Source of the DNA: Ruania alba
GTDB lineage: Bacteria > Actinomycetota > Actinomycetes > Actinomycetales > Beutenbergiaceae
Length of the DNA: 64,000 nucleotides
Assembly (NCBI RefSeq): GCF_900105765.1
Contig: NZ_FNTX01000002.1
Coordinates: 558,001 to 622,000, forward strand
Direction of reading: 5' to 3'
Position 1 is the first letter of the stretch, and each line of letters begins with the position of its first letter. The position numbers were made by a program, and so were the translations under genes. Shown piece after piece: positions 33,987 to 42,912 of the stretch. Below the pieces are notes generated by a model. The model was not told where the DNA came from. It made no database searches and worked only from the letters and a program-made list of their open reading frames with translations.

Positions 33987-35318
33987 TTAGTCAGTGGCGT
34001 CCGGCCGGCGCCCCTCGGTCGGGATCGGGCCCGGGTCCGGGTCAATGAGTCCGGTCTCCTCGTCCGGGTCACCGATGTCGGTGCCCTCGGAGTCGAGCAC
34101 ACCGTCCTCGTTCATGTCGCGGCTGCGCTTCTCACCCGCGTCCCAGCGCAGCGTGATCGCCGCGAGCACGGCGGCCAGCAGCGAGGCGGCGAGGATCGCG
34201 GCCTTCGCCCCGGAGGTGTGCTCGGCGTCGGTGAAGGAGAGTTCGGCGATGAGCAGCGCCACGGTGAACCCGATACCGGCGAGCAGCCCCACCGGGAGCA
34301 GGTCCCGCACACCGATCCGGTCCGGAAGTCGCAGCGGGGTGATCTTGATGACCACCCAGGTCACGCCGAGCACACCGACGACCTTGCCGGCGATCAGGCC
34401 CAGCACGATCGCCAGCACCACCGGCTGGCCGAGGATGGTGCCGATACCCCCGCCGTCCACCACGGAGACCCCAGCGGAGAAGAACGCGAAGACCGGCAGC
34501 GCGATCCCGGCCGAGATCGGCTTGATGTGATGCTCGAGCTCATGGGTGCGGGTGTGCGCCTCGCCGTGCCGGATGATCGCCGGCACGGTCAGCCCGAGCA
34601 GCACCCCGGCGATCGTGGCGTGGATGCCGGCCTCATGCATGAACGCCCAAGCCACCAGCGCCAGCGGCAGCAACAGGTACCAGCGCATCTTCTTGAGCCG
34701 CACCAGCACGGCGAAGGCGGCCACCGCAGCCAGCGCCACGGCGAGGTACTGCAGGTGCAGTTCGTCGGTGTAGAAGACGGCGATCACGATGATGGCGAGC
34801 AAGTCGTCCACCACGGCGAGGGTGAGCAGGAAGGTGCGCAAAGCAGAGGGCAGGCCGCGGCCGAACACGGCGAGCACGGCGAGCGCGAAGGCGATATCGG
34901 TGGCCGCGGGGATTGCCCAACCGCTGAGCGCACCCGGGTCCCCGGCGAGCACCACCACCGCGGCATAGATCGCCGCCGGAACGGCCATCCCACCCACGGC
35001 GGCGAGCATCGGCACGCCGGCCTGTTTCACGTCGCGCAGGCTGCCGGCCACGAATTCGTGCTTGAGCTCCACACCCACCACGAAGAAGAAGATCGCGAGC
35101 AACCCGTCCGCCGCCCAGGTGCCGAGCGAGAGGTCCAGGTGGATCGCACTCGGCCCCACCACGAGCTCGGTGAGCGAGAAGTAGGACTCCCGGACCGGGG
35201 AGTTCGCCCAGATCAGGGCGATCACGGCTGCTCCGATGAGCAGGAAACCCCCGGTGGTCTCCTGGGTGACCCAGGAACGGGCGCGATCGCGGCGTGACGG
35301 ATTGCTGGTGGACGGCAT
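33987..35318 (-). CDS. nhaA: NhaA Na+/H+ antiporter with EF-hand-like C-terminal tail
   Basis: A 443-residue antiporter with the NhaA core: ETTGGFLLIGAAVIALIWANSP, FFFVVGVELKHEFVAGSL and the ion-binding Asp pair in TLAVVDDLLAI. The remaining helices follow to ~residue 395. Unlike most family members it adds an acidic tail. This contains DMNEDGVLDSEG (codons 34118-34086), close to a DxNxDGxxD calcium-loop pattern, then GDPDEETGLIDPDPGPIP. Na+ extrusion supports salt and alkali tolerance and fits the nearby Trk system. The ATG at 35318 begins the conserved region. Confidence 0.93.
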   Translation of the reverse strand: MPSTSNPSRRDRARSWVTQETTGGFLLIGAAVIALIWANSPVRESYFSLTELVVGPSAIHLDLSLGTWAADGLLAIFFFVVGVELKHEFVAGSLRDVKQAGVPMLAAVGGMAVPAAIYAAVVVLAGDPGALSGWAIPAATDIAFALAVLAVFGRGLPSALRTFLLTLAVVDDLLAIIVIAVFYTDELHLQYLAVALAAVAAFAVLVRLKKMRWYLLLPLALVAWAFMHEAGIHATIAGVLLGLTVPAIIRHGEAHTRTHELEHHIKPISAGIALPVFAFFSAGVSVVDGGGIGTILGQPVVLAIVLGLIAGKVVGVLGVTWVVIKITPLRLPDRIGVRDLLPVGLLAGIGFTVALLIAELSFTDAEHTSGAKAAILAASLLAAVLAAITLRWDAGEKRSRDMNEDGVLDSEGTDIGDPDEETGLIDPDPGPIPTEGRRPDATD

Positions 35319-35492
35319 ATGGCTCCTGTACAGGGGTCGGGCGCCCGGAGGGTCGCTGCGGCACTGCCGACCAGACTTCCCGGCACACCGCGTGCCAGTC
35401 TACCGATCGGGTCAGGCAGATGCAGGTTCAGCCACGGGAACATCCAGCGGCGACCGATCGTTGGGTAGCTGGCCAGATCGAAAGGGGAGCGC

Positions 35493-37799
35493 GTGCAGCA
35501 GGAGATCGAGTCCGAGCAGCAGTACCTGGATCTGCTCTACCGGAGAGTGGAGGAGCTCCGCACCGAGATCACCGACCAGCTCGCCCGAGCCCGCCGCTCC
35601 GACGCCGACGGTCCCACCGACCTGCTGGACCGGGACGCCCAGGTAGCGCGCCTCGAGGAACGAGCCACCATGCTCGACCATGCCGAGCACGCCTTGTGTT
35701 TCGGCCGGCTCGACCGCCACGACGGCACCGCCACCTACATCGGCCGGATGGGACTACGCTCGGCCGACCTCGAGCCCCTGCTGGTGGACTGGCGTGCCCC
35801 CGCCGCCGCTGATTTCTACACCGCCACGGCCCGCAGCGGGTCGGACGTCGTACGGCGCCGGCACCTGCGCACCCGGGGGCGCACCGTCGTCGGGGTGAAC
35901 GACGAGCTCCTCGACGGTTCCGGCTCCACCGCGCAGTCGTTCGTCGGCGAGGCCGCCCTGATGGAGGCCCTGACGGCGGAACGCACCGGGCGGATGCACG
36001 AGATCGTCGCCACGCTCCAGGCCGAGCAGGACGACATCATCCGCTCCCCCGCCGACGGCGTGCTGGTGGTGCAGGGCGGGCCGGGCACCGGCAAGACCGC
36101 AGTGGCGCTGCACCGCACCGCCTACCTGCTGTACACGCACACCACGATCGCCGAGCGCGGCGTGCTCGTGCTCGGGCCCAGCCCGGCCTTCCTCGAGTAC
36201 ATCCAGGACGTGCTCCCCTCCCTCGGAGAGACGCACGCCGTGCTGGCCACCGTGGACTCCCTGGTCCCAGGGCTGCAGGCCACCCGCGGCGAGCATGCCG
36301 AGACCGCCGCGGTGAAGGCGCTGCCCCTGATGGCGCAGGTGATGGCCGCCGCCGTCCAGGCCCGCCAGGGCGCCCACTCCGGGGAGGTGACGTTCACCTA
36401 TCAGGGCGACGAGTACCGCATCACGCCGGCCGCGCTCACCCGCCTGGTCCGCCACGCTCAGCAGACGGACTACCCGCACAACGTGGCCCGCCGCACCTTC
36501 CGGGCCGAGCTGCTCGACCACATCGTCGAGCTGGTGCTCACCCGCGAGCAGCAGCTCTACGACTCCACCGACTCGGGGTTCGAGGAGGAGCTTGGCCGGC
36601 TGGACCGCGCGCTGGCCAAGGGTGAGGATCACCTGCCGGCGAAGGTGGAGGGCGCCGGCACCGAGGTGACCGGCCTCGCCGGCCGGCACGAGGCCCCACG
36701 GCTGCTCCGCGAGCTGACCGCGGACGCGGCCGTGTCCGGCGTGCTCGAGGACCTCTGGCCACACCTGAGCCCGGAAGAGCTCCTGGAGGAGCTGCTCTCC
36801 GACGGCGACCGGCTCGCCGAGGCCGCGGGTCACCTGCTCGATGAGCACCAGCAGGCAGCCCTGGCTCGCCCTCCCCGGCAGGGCTGGACCAGCGGCGACA
36901 TCCCGCTCCTGGACGAGCTGGCCGAACTGCTCGGCGAGGACGAGGCCGATCAGGACGCCGCCGCCCAGGCCCGCCGGGAGGCCGGGGTCCGGTACGCCCA
37001 GCGGGTGCTTGCCGCGAGCGGGAACGCCGGGGCAGTGAGTGCGGAGGAACTGGCCGACCGGTTCACCGAGCGGGACGGCCGACCGCTGGCCGAGCGTGCC
37101 GCGGCCGACCGGTCCTGGGCGTACGGCCACGTGATCGTCGACGAGGCGCAGGAGCTCAGCGCGATGCAGTGGCGGATGGTGCTGCGGCGGGTGCCGAGCG
37201 GGTCGATGACCGTGGTCGGTGATGTGCACCAGACCGCGGCCGTGGCGGGCACCACCTCCTGGGACACCCTCGCCGCGGAGCACGACCACCGCCGCTGGCA
37301 CCGCCGGGAGCTCACCATCAGCTACCGCACCCCCGCACCGATCATGGCGGCCGCACTGCCGGTCCTGCACGCCCTCGACCCGTCCGCCAGCACGCCCACG
37401 TGCGCCCGCACCGAGGGCGACCACCCGTGGCTGCGCACCACCCACGGTGACCTGGCGGACCAGGTGCGTACCGCCGTCGGGGCCGAACGGGACGCTGGTG
37501 GCACCTTCGCCGTGATCGCACCCCACGAGCGGCTGGTGGAGATCGCGATGGCGGTGGAGCAGGCGGTTCCCGGCGCCTCGTTCGGGTCCGAGGTGGACAC
37601 CACTGCCCCGTGCGTGGTGCTCACCCCGCAGCAGGCGAAGGGGCTGGAGTTCGATCGCGTGCTGGTGGTGGACCCGGGCACCATCCTGGCCGGGCGGCGC
37701 GGGCACAGCCGGCTGTACGTCGCGATGACCCGGCCCACCCGGGAGCTCGGGCTGCTGGTCGACGGCGAGGTCCCGGCCGAGCTGGCTCACCTCGCCTGA
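35493..37799 (+). CDS. helD: HelD/HelR-like superfamily 1 helicase (RNA polymerase recycling motor)
   Basis: A 768-residue SF1A (UvrD-like) ATPase. An N-terminal coiled-coil arm (residues ~1-70) precedes the ATPase; Walker A is VVQGGPGTGKTAVAL at ~residue 195 and the DEAQ box is VIVDEAQELSAMQW. Later motifs are VVGDVHQTAAV, LTISYRTPAPIM and KGLEFDRVLVVDPG. Actinobacterial HelD (HelR) proteins pull stalled or rifampicin-bound RNA polymerase off DNA. The GTG start has AAAGGGGAGCGC upstream. Its stop touches the LacI stop in a TGATCA. Confidence 0.93.
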   Translation: MQQEIESEQQYLDLLYRRVEELRTEITDQLARARRSDADGPTDLLDRDAQVARLEERATMLDHAEHALCFGRLDRHDGTATYIGRMGLRSADLEPLLVDWRAPAAADFYTATARSGSDVVRRRHLRTRGRTVVGVNDELLDGSGSTAQSFVGEAALMEALTAERTGRMHEIVATLQAEQDDIIRSPADGVLVVQGGPGTGKTAVALHRTAYLLYTHTTIAERGVLVLGPSPAFLEYIQDVLPSLGETHAVLATVDSLVPGLQATRGEHAETAAVKALPLMAQVMAAAVQARQGAHSGEVTFTYQGDEYRITPAALTRLVRHAQQTDYPHNVARRTFRAELLDHIVELVLTREQQLYDSTDSGFEEELGRLDRALAKGEDHLPAKVEGAGTEVTGLAGRHEAPRLLRELTADAAVSGVLEDLWPHLSPEELLEELLSDGDRLAEAAGHLLDEHQQAALARPPRQGWTSGDIPLLDELAELLGEDEADQDAAAQARREAGVRYAQRVLAASGNAGAVSAEELADRFTERDGRPLAERAAADRSWAYGHVIVDEAQELSAMQWRMVLRRVPSGSMTVVGDVHQTAAVAGTTSWDTLAAEHDHRRWHRRELTISYRTPAPIMAAALPVLHALDPSASTPTCARTEGDHPWLRTTHGDLADQVRTAVGAERDAGGTFAVIAPHERLVEIAMAVEQAVPGASFGSEVDTTAPCVVLTPQQAKGLEFDRVLVVDPGTILAGRRGHSRLYVAMTRPTRELGLLVDGEVPAELAHLA

Positions 37800-38810
37800 T
37801 CAGCAGCCGCAACTGCGCCGGCGCACCAGTTCGGTGGGCAGCACGCTCTGCTCCGAGGCGGCGGAGCCCAGCAGGTCCAGGGCGCGCTCCACCATCTCCG
37901 CCATCGGCTGGGCCACCGCGGTGAGCGGCGGCCACGTGTAGGCCGAGGCGGCGGACCCGTCGAAGGCCACCACGGCGACCTCCTCCGGCACCGCCACCCC
38001 CGCCTCGTGGAAGGCGAGCAACGCACCCACCGCCTGCTCGTCGGAGCCCGCGAACACCGCCGTCGGGCGTTCGGCGAGCGCCAGCAGCTCCTGGGCCGCC
38101 CGGTACCCGCCCTCGCGGGAGAAGTCCTGATGGGCCACCGGGCCCTCGGGCAATCGGGCCGACCGGAGGGCGTCCGCCCAGCCGCGCCGGCGGTACTCCC
38201 CGACCCCGGCGCCGATGAAGCCGATCCGTCGGTGCCCGTGTTCGATCAGGTGCGTCACGGCGTCCCGGGCGCCGCCGTAGCGGTCCACGCCCACGCTCGC
38301 CATCCCGTCGGGCGCGCTGGCCTCGTTGATCAGCACCGCGCGCACTCCCGCCTCCGCCACCGCCGCGGCATCGGCGGCGCCCATCGATTGGGCGATGAGC
38401 ATCCCGTCCACCTGCCGGGAGGCGAGCTGTTCGATCGCCTCGGCCACGTCACCTCCCGAGTTGGTGCGCACCAGTAGTGCCAGGCCTCGCGCCCCCGCGG
38501 ACCGCTCCACCTGATCGGTGAGCTGACCGAAGTACGGGTTGCTCACCGAGGCCACCACCAGCCCGACCTGCCCGGTGCTGCCCAGCCGCAGCGCGCGCGC
38601 CGTGGCGTTCGGGCGGTAGCCGAGGTCGCGCACCGCCGCCAGCACCCGCTCCCGCGTGGCCGGGGCCACGTTCTTCGGCCCGCCGTTGAGGGTGTAGCTC
38701 ACGACGGCGGTGCTCACCCCCGCGTGTGCGGCCACGTCCGCACGGGTCACCCGGGCCCGGCCGCGGTCCGCACCGCCGCCGGTCCCCGATGAGCCGGTGC
38801 CGGAGGTCAC
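37800..38810 (-). CDS. LacI-family transcriptional repressor
   Basis: A 336-residue repressor. The HTH is VTRADVAAHAGVSTAVVSYTLNGGPKNVAPATRERVLAAVRDLGYRPN with the hinge helix ARALRLG, followed by a periplasmic-binding-protein-like effector domain. It starts with GTG at 38810, overlapping the Gfo stop by 4 bp, so it is the second gene of that operon. The operator TACTCGAGTA over the operon's promoter is its most likely site, implying autoregulation. A sugar or sugar acid is the probable inducer. It ends with RRRSCGC, a short Cys-containing tail. Confidence 0.95.
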   Translation of the reverse strand: MTSGTGSSGTGGGADRGRARVTRADVAAHAGVSTAVVSYTLNGGPKNVAPATRERVLAAVRDLGYRPNATARALRLGSTGQVGLVVASVSNPYFGQLTDQVERSAGARGLALLVRTNSGGDVAEAIEQLASRQVDGMLIAQSMGAADAAAVAEAGVRAVLINEASAPDGMASVGVDRYGGARDAVTHLIEHGHRRIGFIGAGVGEYRRRGWADALRSARLPEGPVAHQDFSREGGYRAAQELLALAERPTAVFAGSDEQAVGALLAFHEAGVAVPEEVAVVAFDGSAASAYTWPPLTAVAQPMAEMVERALDLLGSAASEQSVLPTELVRRRSCGC

Positions 38811-40006
38811 TGCGGCGCGTCGCCGAAGTCGTCGATCGGCAGGCGCTCGCCACCCCGCAGCGCGGACTCGTGCGCCACGATCCCGGGCAGGGTGTAGCGC
38901 GCGGCGACCCAGGCGTTCACCGTGGGCAGCGTCTGCTCGTTCACGGCGGTGACGAAGTCGTGCACGAGCAGGTGGTGGCTGCCCATGTGCCCGTTACCGA
39001 GGCCAGTGAGCTCGTCCGGGAGCGCCGAGGTGTCGTGGACTGGGGCGTGTCCGGAGATGAAGGAGTCGTGCAGCTTCGGGTCCACGTTGGCCAGCGCCGG
39101 ATCATTTTTCCCGGACGCCTGCCCGGGCCGGACCGACTCGGAGAGGTCCTCCAGTGCGCCGGACCGGTTGTGCCAGAGGGTGGACAGGGAGTTCTGCTCG
39201 AGGATCCCCTCGGTGCCGTAGAAGGTGAAGCGCGACTCCGGGACCCCCTCGGCCAGGCCCACCCGGCGGAACTCATTGGTGCGGAAGCTGCCGCCGTCGG
39301 CCGTCTCGAACAGGGCCGACGCGTTGGAGAAGTCGTTGTCGAACATGCTCACGGATGTGTCGAAGACGCCGTCACCGCGCTGGTCCGGCACCCCGACGGC
39401 GCTGACGCTCACCGCGTGAGTGTTCCAGGCCCCGAGCACGCCCCCGATGGCGTGGGTGGGGTACTTCATCGGCGGGTAGCTGGCGGTGCGCTTCCAGTCC
39501 GCACCGCCGCTGTACTGGTAGGCGGCGTAGAAGCCGTGGTCCATGTCGTGCACGTAGTCGCCCTCGGCGTAGAAGACGCGGCCGAACGCACCGGCGGCGG
39601 CCTTCTGCTGGGCGAGCACGGTGACCGGGTTGTACTGACTCGTCTCACCCATCATGTAGGTGAGGCCCGTCTCCTTGACGGCCTCGATGATGGCGGCGAT
39701 CTCCTCGCGCGTGAACGCCATCGGCACCGCCGAGTACACGTGCTTGCCGGCGCGCAGCGCCTGCACCACGAGCGGCCCGTGGGTCCACCGCTGGGTGAAG
39801 ATGGCCACGGCGTCCACATCGGAGGCCAGCATGGCCTCGAAATCGGGCTCGACACCGGCCAGGCCGAGTTCGCGAACGAGCGTGGTGGCGCGCTCGGCGA
39901 TCGCGTCGGTCACGGTGACGCGGGAGACCCCGGGGTGGGCGTTGAACAGCGTCGCGAATCCGCCGGCGAACTGCCCGGCGCCCACGATTCCCAGCGAGAA
40001 CGGCAT
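38807..40006 (-). CDS. Gfo/Idh/MocA-family oxidoreductase
   Basis: A 399-residue NAD(P)-dependent sugar or inositol oxidoreductase. N-terminal Rossmann LGIVGAGQFAGGFATLFNAHP, the mid-region HVYSAVPMAFTREEIAAIIEAVKETGL and the EKP-like region in this family (here SAVPMAFT) are visible. The C-terminal substrate domain is typical. A promoter with a LacI operator lies upstream (40043-40070). It is the first gene of an operon with lacI and is divergent from the FucP-like permease, suggesting a catabolic module for a deoxy-sugar or polyol. Confidence 0.9.
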   Translation of the reverse strand: MPFSLGIVGAGQFAGGFATLFNAHPGVSRVTVTDAIAERATTLVRELGLAGVEPDFEAMLASDVDAVAIFTQRWTHGPLVVQALRAGKHVYSAVPMAFTREEIAAIIEAVKETGLTYMMGETSQYNPVTVLAQQKAAAGAFGRVFYAEGDYVHDMDHGFYAAYQYSGGADWKRTASYPPMKYPTHAIGGVLGAWNTHAVSVSAVGVPDQRGDGVFDTSVSMFDNDFSNASALFETADGGSFRTNEFRRVGLAEGVPESRFTFYGTEGILEQNSLSTLWHNRSGALEDLSESVRPGQASGKNDPALANVDPKLHDSFISGHAPVHDTSALPDELTGLGNGHMGSHHLLVHDFVTAVNEQTLPTVNAWVAARYTLPGIVAHESALRGGERLPIDDFGDAPQ

Positions 40007-40042
40007 GTGTGTGGCTCCTTCGGAGGTGTATCGGTCCGGGCA

Positions 40043-40070
40043 AATCTACTCGAGTAACTCGCAGTGTCAA
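40043..40070 (-). promoter_or_regulatory. Promoter with LacI-type operator for the Gfo-lacI operon
   Basis: On the minus strand a perfect -35 TTGACA (40070-40065) and a -10 TAGATT (40048-40043) are spaced 16 bp apart. The perfect palindrome TACTCGAGTA (40047-40056, centre CG) lies in the spacer and over the -10, where a LacI repressor would block polymerase. No other LacI gene is near. Confidence 0.7.
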
Positions 40071-40195
40071 GATGCGTCCTCGGCGACCGACGGCGCACCC
40101 GCGCCGGCCAGTTCCCGGCCGGTTCGCCGTTCGCACGGACAAGCCCGCCGACGCGTGGTTGACTGCCAGGATCTGACCCGGGGCGAAGGAGCAGA

Positions 40196-41524
40196 ATGAA
40201 TTCGCGATCGAACGACCTCGATACCGCATTGAGCCACGAGCACAGTCGGTTCCTGCATCCGGGCATGCTGCTGCCGTTCATCCTCGTGGTGACCTGTTTC
40301 GCCGCATGGGGCACGGCGGCGAACATGACCGACACCCTCGTCTCCACCTTCACCGCGGTGTTCGACGACATGTCTACCCTGCAGGCCACGCTCGTGCAGT
40401 CGGCCTACTACGGTGCCTACTTCCTGCTCGCGCTGCCGGCGGCGTTCGTGAACCAGCGCTTCAACTACAAGGTCGGTGTGTTGCTGGGCCTGGGGATGGC
40501 CGCCGCGGGCGGATTCCTGTTCCTCCCGGCCGCGGAGGCGCAGACCTTCGGGTTCTTCCTCTCTGCGATCTTCCTGCTCGCCGCGGGACTCTCGGTCCTG
40601 GAGACCTCGGCGAACCCGTATGTGATGAGCATGGGACCGGAGTCGAACGCCACCCGGCGACTGAACTTCGCCCAGGCCTTCAACCCGGTGGGCACGAACA
40701 CCGGGGTGCTGCTGGCGGCACTGCTGATCGCGCCCAACCTGAGCACGCTCACCGCGGAAGAGCGCGACGAGCTCCCGCCGGCCGAGCGGGAGTCGCTGCT
40801 GACCTCCGAGCTGGACGCGGTGATGACGCCGTACGTGGGCCTGGCCGTGGTGCTGGTGCTGATCTGGGTGGGGATCGCCGTCACGAAGGTGCCGGGCCTG
40901 AAGGCCGGGGCCAGCCACGAGGTGGACACCCGCGGCTCCTCCTCCCGGGTGAAGCGCCTGGTCACCAACACGCACTACTCGTTCGGGGTGGTCGCGCAGT
41001 TCTTCAACGTGGCCGCGCAGACCTGCATCTGGACGTTCACGATCACCTACGCGCGGGACCAGATCGGGGCGACCCCGACGGCGGCGAACTGGTGGTTGCA
41101 GGCGAGCCTGATCGTGTTCCTGGTGGCCCGGTTCGCGATGGTGGCCCTGATGGGCAAGATCGACTCCCGGATCCTGATGCTGACCATGACAGGCCTGGGT
41201 GTGGTGCTGTGCCTGGTGGCGGTGGCCGTGCCGAGCATGGTCGGCCTGGTGGCCGTGGTGGCACTCTCGGCGTGCCTGTCGCTGCTGTTCCCGACGATCT
41301 ACGGGATCGCCCTGGAGGGCCTGGGCAATGACACCAAGTTCGGCGCCGCCGGCCTGGTGATGGCCATCGTGGGCGGGGCGACCGTGCCGCTGCTGCAGGG
41401 CCGGCTGGTGGACACGGTCGGCTCAGCGTTCTCCTACATCGTGCCGGCCGTGTGCTTCGTGGTGATCGTCGCCTACGCGATCTACACGCTGCGGGCGCCG
41501 AGGCCGATCCACGAGACGGGGTGA
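40196..41524 (+). CDS. FucP-like sugar MFS permease
   Basis: A 442-residue major facilitator of the fucose-permease type: H+-coupled sugar uptake with 12 expected helices. The family segments FILVVTCFAAWGTAANMTDTL, TLVQSAYYGAYFLLALPAA, VLETSANPYVMSMGPE and FAQAFNPVGTNTGVLLAALL match FucP-like transporters of L-fucose, glucose or galactose. It is divergent from the Gfo-lacI operon and probably works with it. AAGGAG precedes the ATG. Its end overlaps the VapBC promoter region. Confidence 0.92.
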   Translation: MNSRSNDLDTALSHEHSRFLHPGMLLPFILVVTCFAAWGTAANMTDTLVSTFTAVFDDMSTLQATLVQSAYYGAYFLLALPAAFVNQRFNYKVGVLLGLGMAAAGGFLFLPAAEAQTFGFFLSAIFLLAAGLSVLETSANPYVMSMGPESNATRRLNFAQAFNPVGTNTGVLLAALLIAPNLSTLTAEERDELPPAERESLLTSELDAVMTPYVGLAVVLVLIWVGIAVTKVPGLKAGASHEVDTRGSSSRVKRLVTNTHYSFGVVAQFFNVAAQTCIWTFTITYARDQIGATPTAANWWLQASLIVFLVARFAMVALMGKIDSRILMLTMTGLGVVLCLVAVAVPSMVGLVAVVALSACLSLLFPTIYGIALEGLGNDTKFGAAGLVMAIVGGATVPLLQGRLVDTVGSAFSYIVPAVCFVVIVAYAIYTLRAPRPIHETG

Positions 41525-41528
41525 ACGT

Positions 41529-41557
41529 CGTATATACTGTTGCGATATACGAGGAGG
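41529..41557 (+). promoter_or_regulatory. VapBC promoter with inverted-repeat operator and ribosome-binding site
   Basis: Inverted repeat CGTATAT (41529-41535) and ATATACG (41545-41551), 9 nt apart, contains a -10-like TATACT (41533-41538). GAGGAGG (41551-41557) precedes the antitoxin ATG by 6 bp. No good -35 is visible. VapB proteins usually bind such repeats to autoregulate. Confidence 0.6.
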
Positions 41558-41563
41558 CTCACG

Positions 41564-41794
41564 ATGCGCAGTACGGTGTTCCGGAACAACCGCACGCAGT
41601 CCGTTCGACTGCCGAAGGCGGTGGCCCTGCCGGAGGACGTCCGTGAGGTGAACGTGCGCGTCGTCGGTCGGCGTCGCGTGATCGAGCCTGTCAGCACCAG
41701 CTGGGACGAATGGTTCGAGCACGGCCTGCGCGCCACGCCCGACTTTCTCGACGATCGCGACCAGGGCACGGCCGAGGAGCGCCCGGCCCTGTGA
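41564..41794 (+). CDS. vapB: VapB-type antitoxin (AbrB/SpoVT fold)
   Basis: 76 residues: N-terminal AbrB-type swapped-hairpin DNA-binding region (STVFRNNRTQSVRLPKAVALPEDVREVNVRVVGRRRVIEP) and a toxin-binding C-terminus rich in Trp, Glu and Asp. The ATG at 41564 with GAGGAGG upstream is chosen over the ATG at 41540. It overlaps the toxin start by GTGA. Confidence 0.92.
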   Translation: MRSTVFRNNRTQSVRLPKAVALPEDVREVNVRVVGRRRVIEPVSTSWDEWFEHGLRATPDFLDDRDQGTAEERPAL

Positions 41795-42195
41795 CCACGC
41801 TCTACCTCCTTGACACGAACGTACTCGTCGCATTGCTGCGCAACCAGGGCGGACGCGCGCGGCCGAGGCTGCGTGCTGCGGAGGGCCGGGTGGCCGTCTC
41901 CACGATCAGCGAGATGGAGCTCGAATACGGGATCGAACGGTCCCAGCACCCGGTACAGAACCGGCAGGCGGCCGACGAGCTGCTCTCACTCGTCGAGGTC
42001 CTCGAGTTCGACACGATCGCCGCCATGCACGCCGGGCGCATCCGAGCCGTGCTGGCCGCTGCTGGCACCCCGATCGGACCGTTCGACAGTCTCCTCGCCG
42101 GCCATGCGCGCTCCCTCGGGCTGGTCCTCGTGACGAACAACACCCGCGAGTTCGACCGTGTGCCGGGGCTGGAGGTCCAGGACTGGTTGTCCTGA
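41791..42195 (+). CDS. vapC: VapC-type PIN-domain toxin
   Basis: A 134-residue PIN ribonuclease. Acidic active-site residues are D8 (LLDTNVLVAL), E43 (EMELEYG), D99 (GPFDSLLAG) and D122 (TREFDRVP), a complete set. It is coupled to the antitoxin by a 4-bp GTGA overlap. Likely targets are tRNAs or rRNA; the exact one is unknown. Its stop abuts the YdeI gene stop. Confidence 0.94.
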   Translation: MTTLYLLDTNVLVALLRNQGGRARPRLRAAEGRVAVSTISEMELEYGIERSQHPVQNRQAADELLSLVEVLEFDTIAAMHAGRIRAVLAAAGTPIGPFDSLLAGHARSLGLVLVTNNTREFDRVPGLEVQDWLS

Positions 42196-42792
42196 TCAGC
42201 CAGGCATGCGCTTCTGCGGGTGCAGCGTCTCGTGCCGAGCGAGCATCGCGACGAACTCGGCGATCTTGCGCTCCCGGGTCTCGGCCCGCTTCACGCTGTT
42301 CAGCCGGTAGATCATCGCGAACCGGTTGGTGGAGGTGAGCACCTCGAACATCGCCTGGGCATCCGGGTTCGCGGCGATCGCCGCGGCCAGATCCTCCGGC
42401 ATGACGGCGGTCGCCGGGCCTGCGTAGGCGGCGTCCCACCGTCCGTCGGCCTTGGCTTCGTCGACGGCGGCGCGGCCGGCAGGAAGCATCTTGCCGTCGG
42501 CTTCCAACTGGGCCACGCGCCCCACGTTCTTGGCCGACCATTGGCTGCGCGGGCGCCGCGGGGTGTAGCGCTGCAGGGAGGTGGCCTGGTCGCGGGACTT
42601 CGCCTGGCCGTCGATCCACCCGACGCAGAGCGCCTCGAGCACCGCACCCTCGTAGTTCAGCGTGGTGACGTTCCCGCCCTTCTTGCCCAGCACCAGCCAG
42701 ACCCCGGGCGAGGTGTCGTGGTGGGCGATCAGCCAGTCCCGCCAGGCGGCCGCATCGGGCAGGAGGAGCTCGGGGAGCGGCGACGCTGGCAT
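42196..42792 (-). CDS. YdeI/OmpD-associated family protein
   Basis: A 198-residue member of the YdeI-like family (bacteriocin-protection type). The N-terminal WRDWLIAHHDTSPGVWLVLGKKGG and the central YEGAVLEALCVGWIDGQAKSRD segment with the RRPRSQWSAKNVGR stretch are characteristic. The C-terminus holds EDLAAAIAANPDAQAMFEVL and RLNSVKRAETRERKIAEFVAML. Biochemical role unknown. The ATG at 42792 is used; the frame extends upstream without a better start. It is convergent with vapC with abutting stops. Confidence 0.85.
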   Translation of the reverse strand: MPASPLPELLLPDAAAWRDWLIAHHDTSPGVWLVLGKKGGNVTTLNYEGAVLEALCVGWIDGQAKSRDQATSLQRYTPRRPRSQWSAKNVGRVAQLEADGKMLPAGRAAVDEAKADGRWDAAYAGPATAVMPEDLAAAIAANPDAQAMFEVLTSTNRFAMIYRLNSVKRAETRERKIAEFVAMLARHETLHPQKRMPG

Positions 42793-42912
42793 GACACGAG
42801 CGTACCCAGCGGGACCGACAGCGACGAGGGTTGGCTGGATGTCGCATTTCGCCCGTTTCGCAACACTCAACCAACCCACGTCCACGGTCCATGGCCAGAC
42901 GCATCGATGGTG

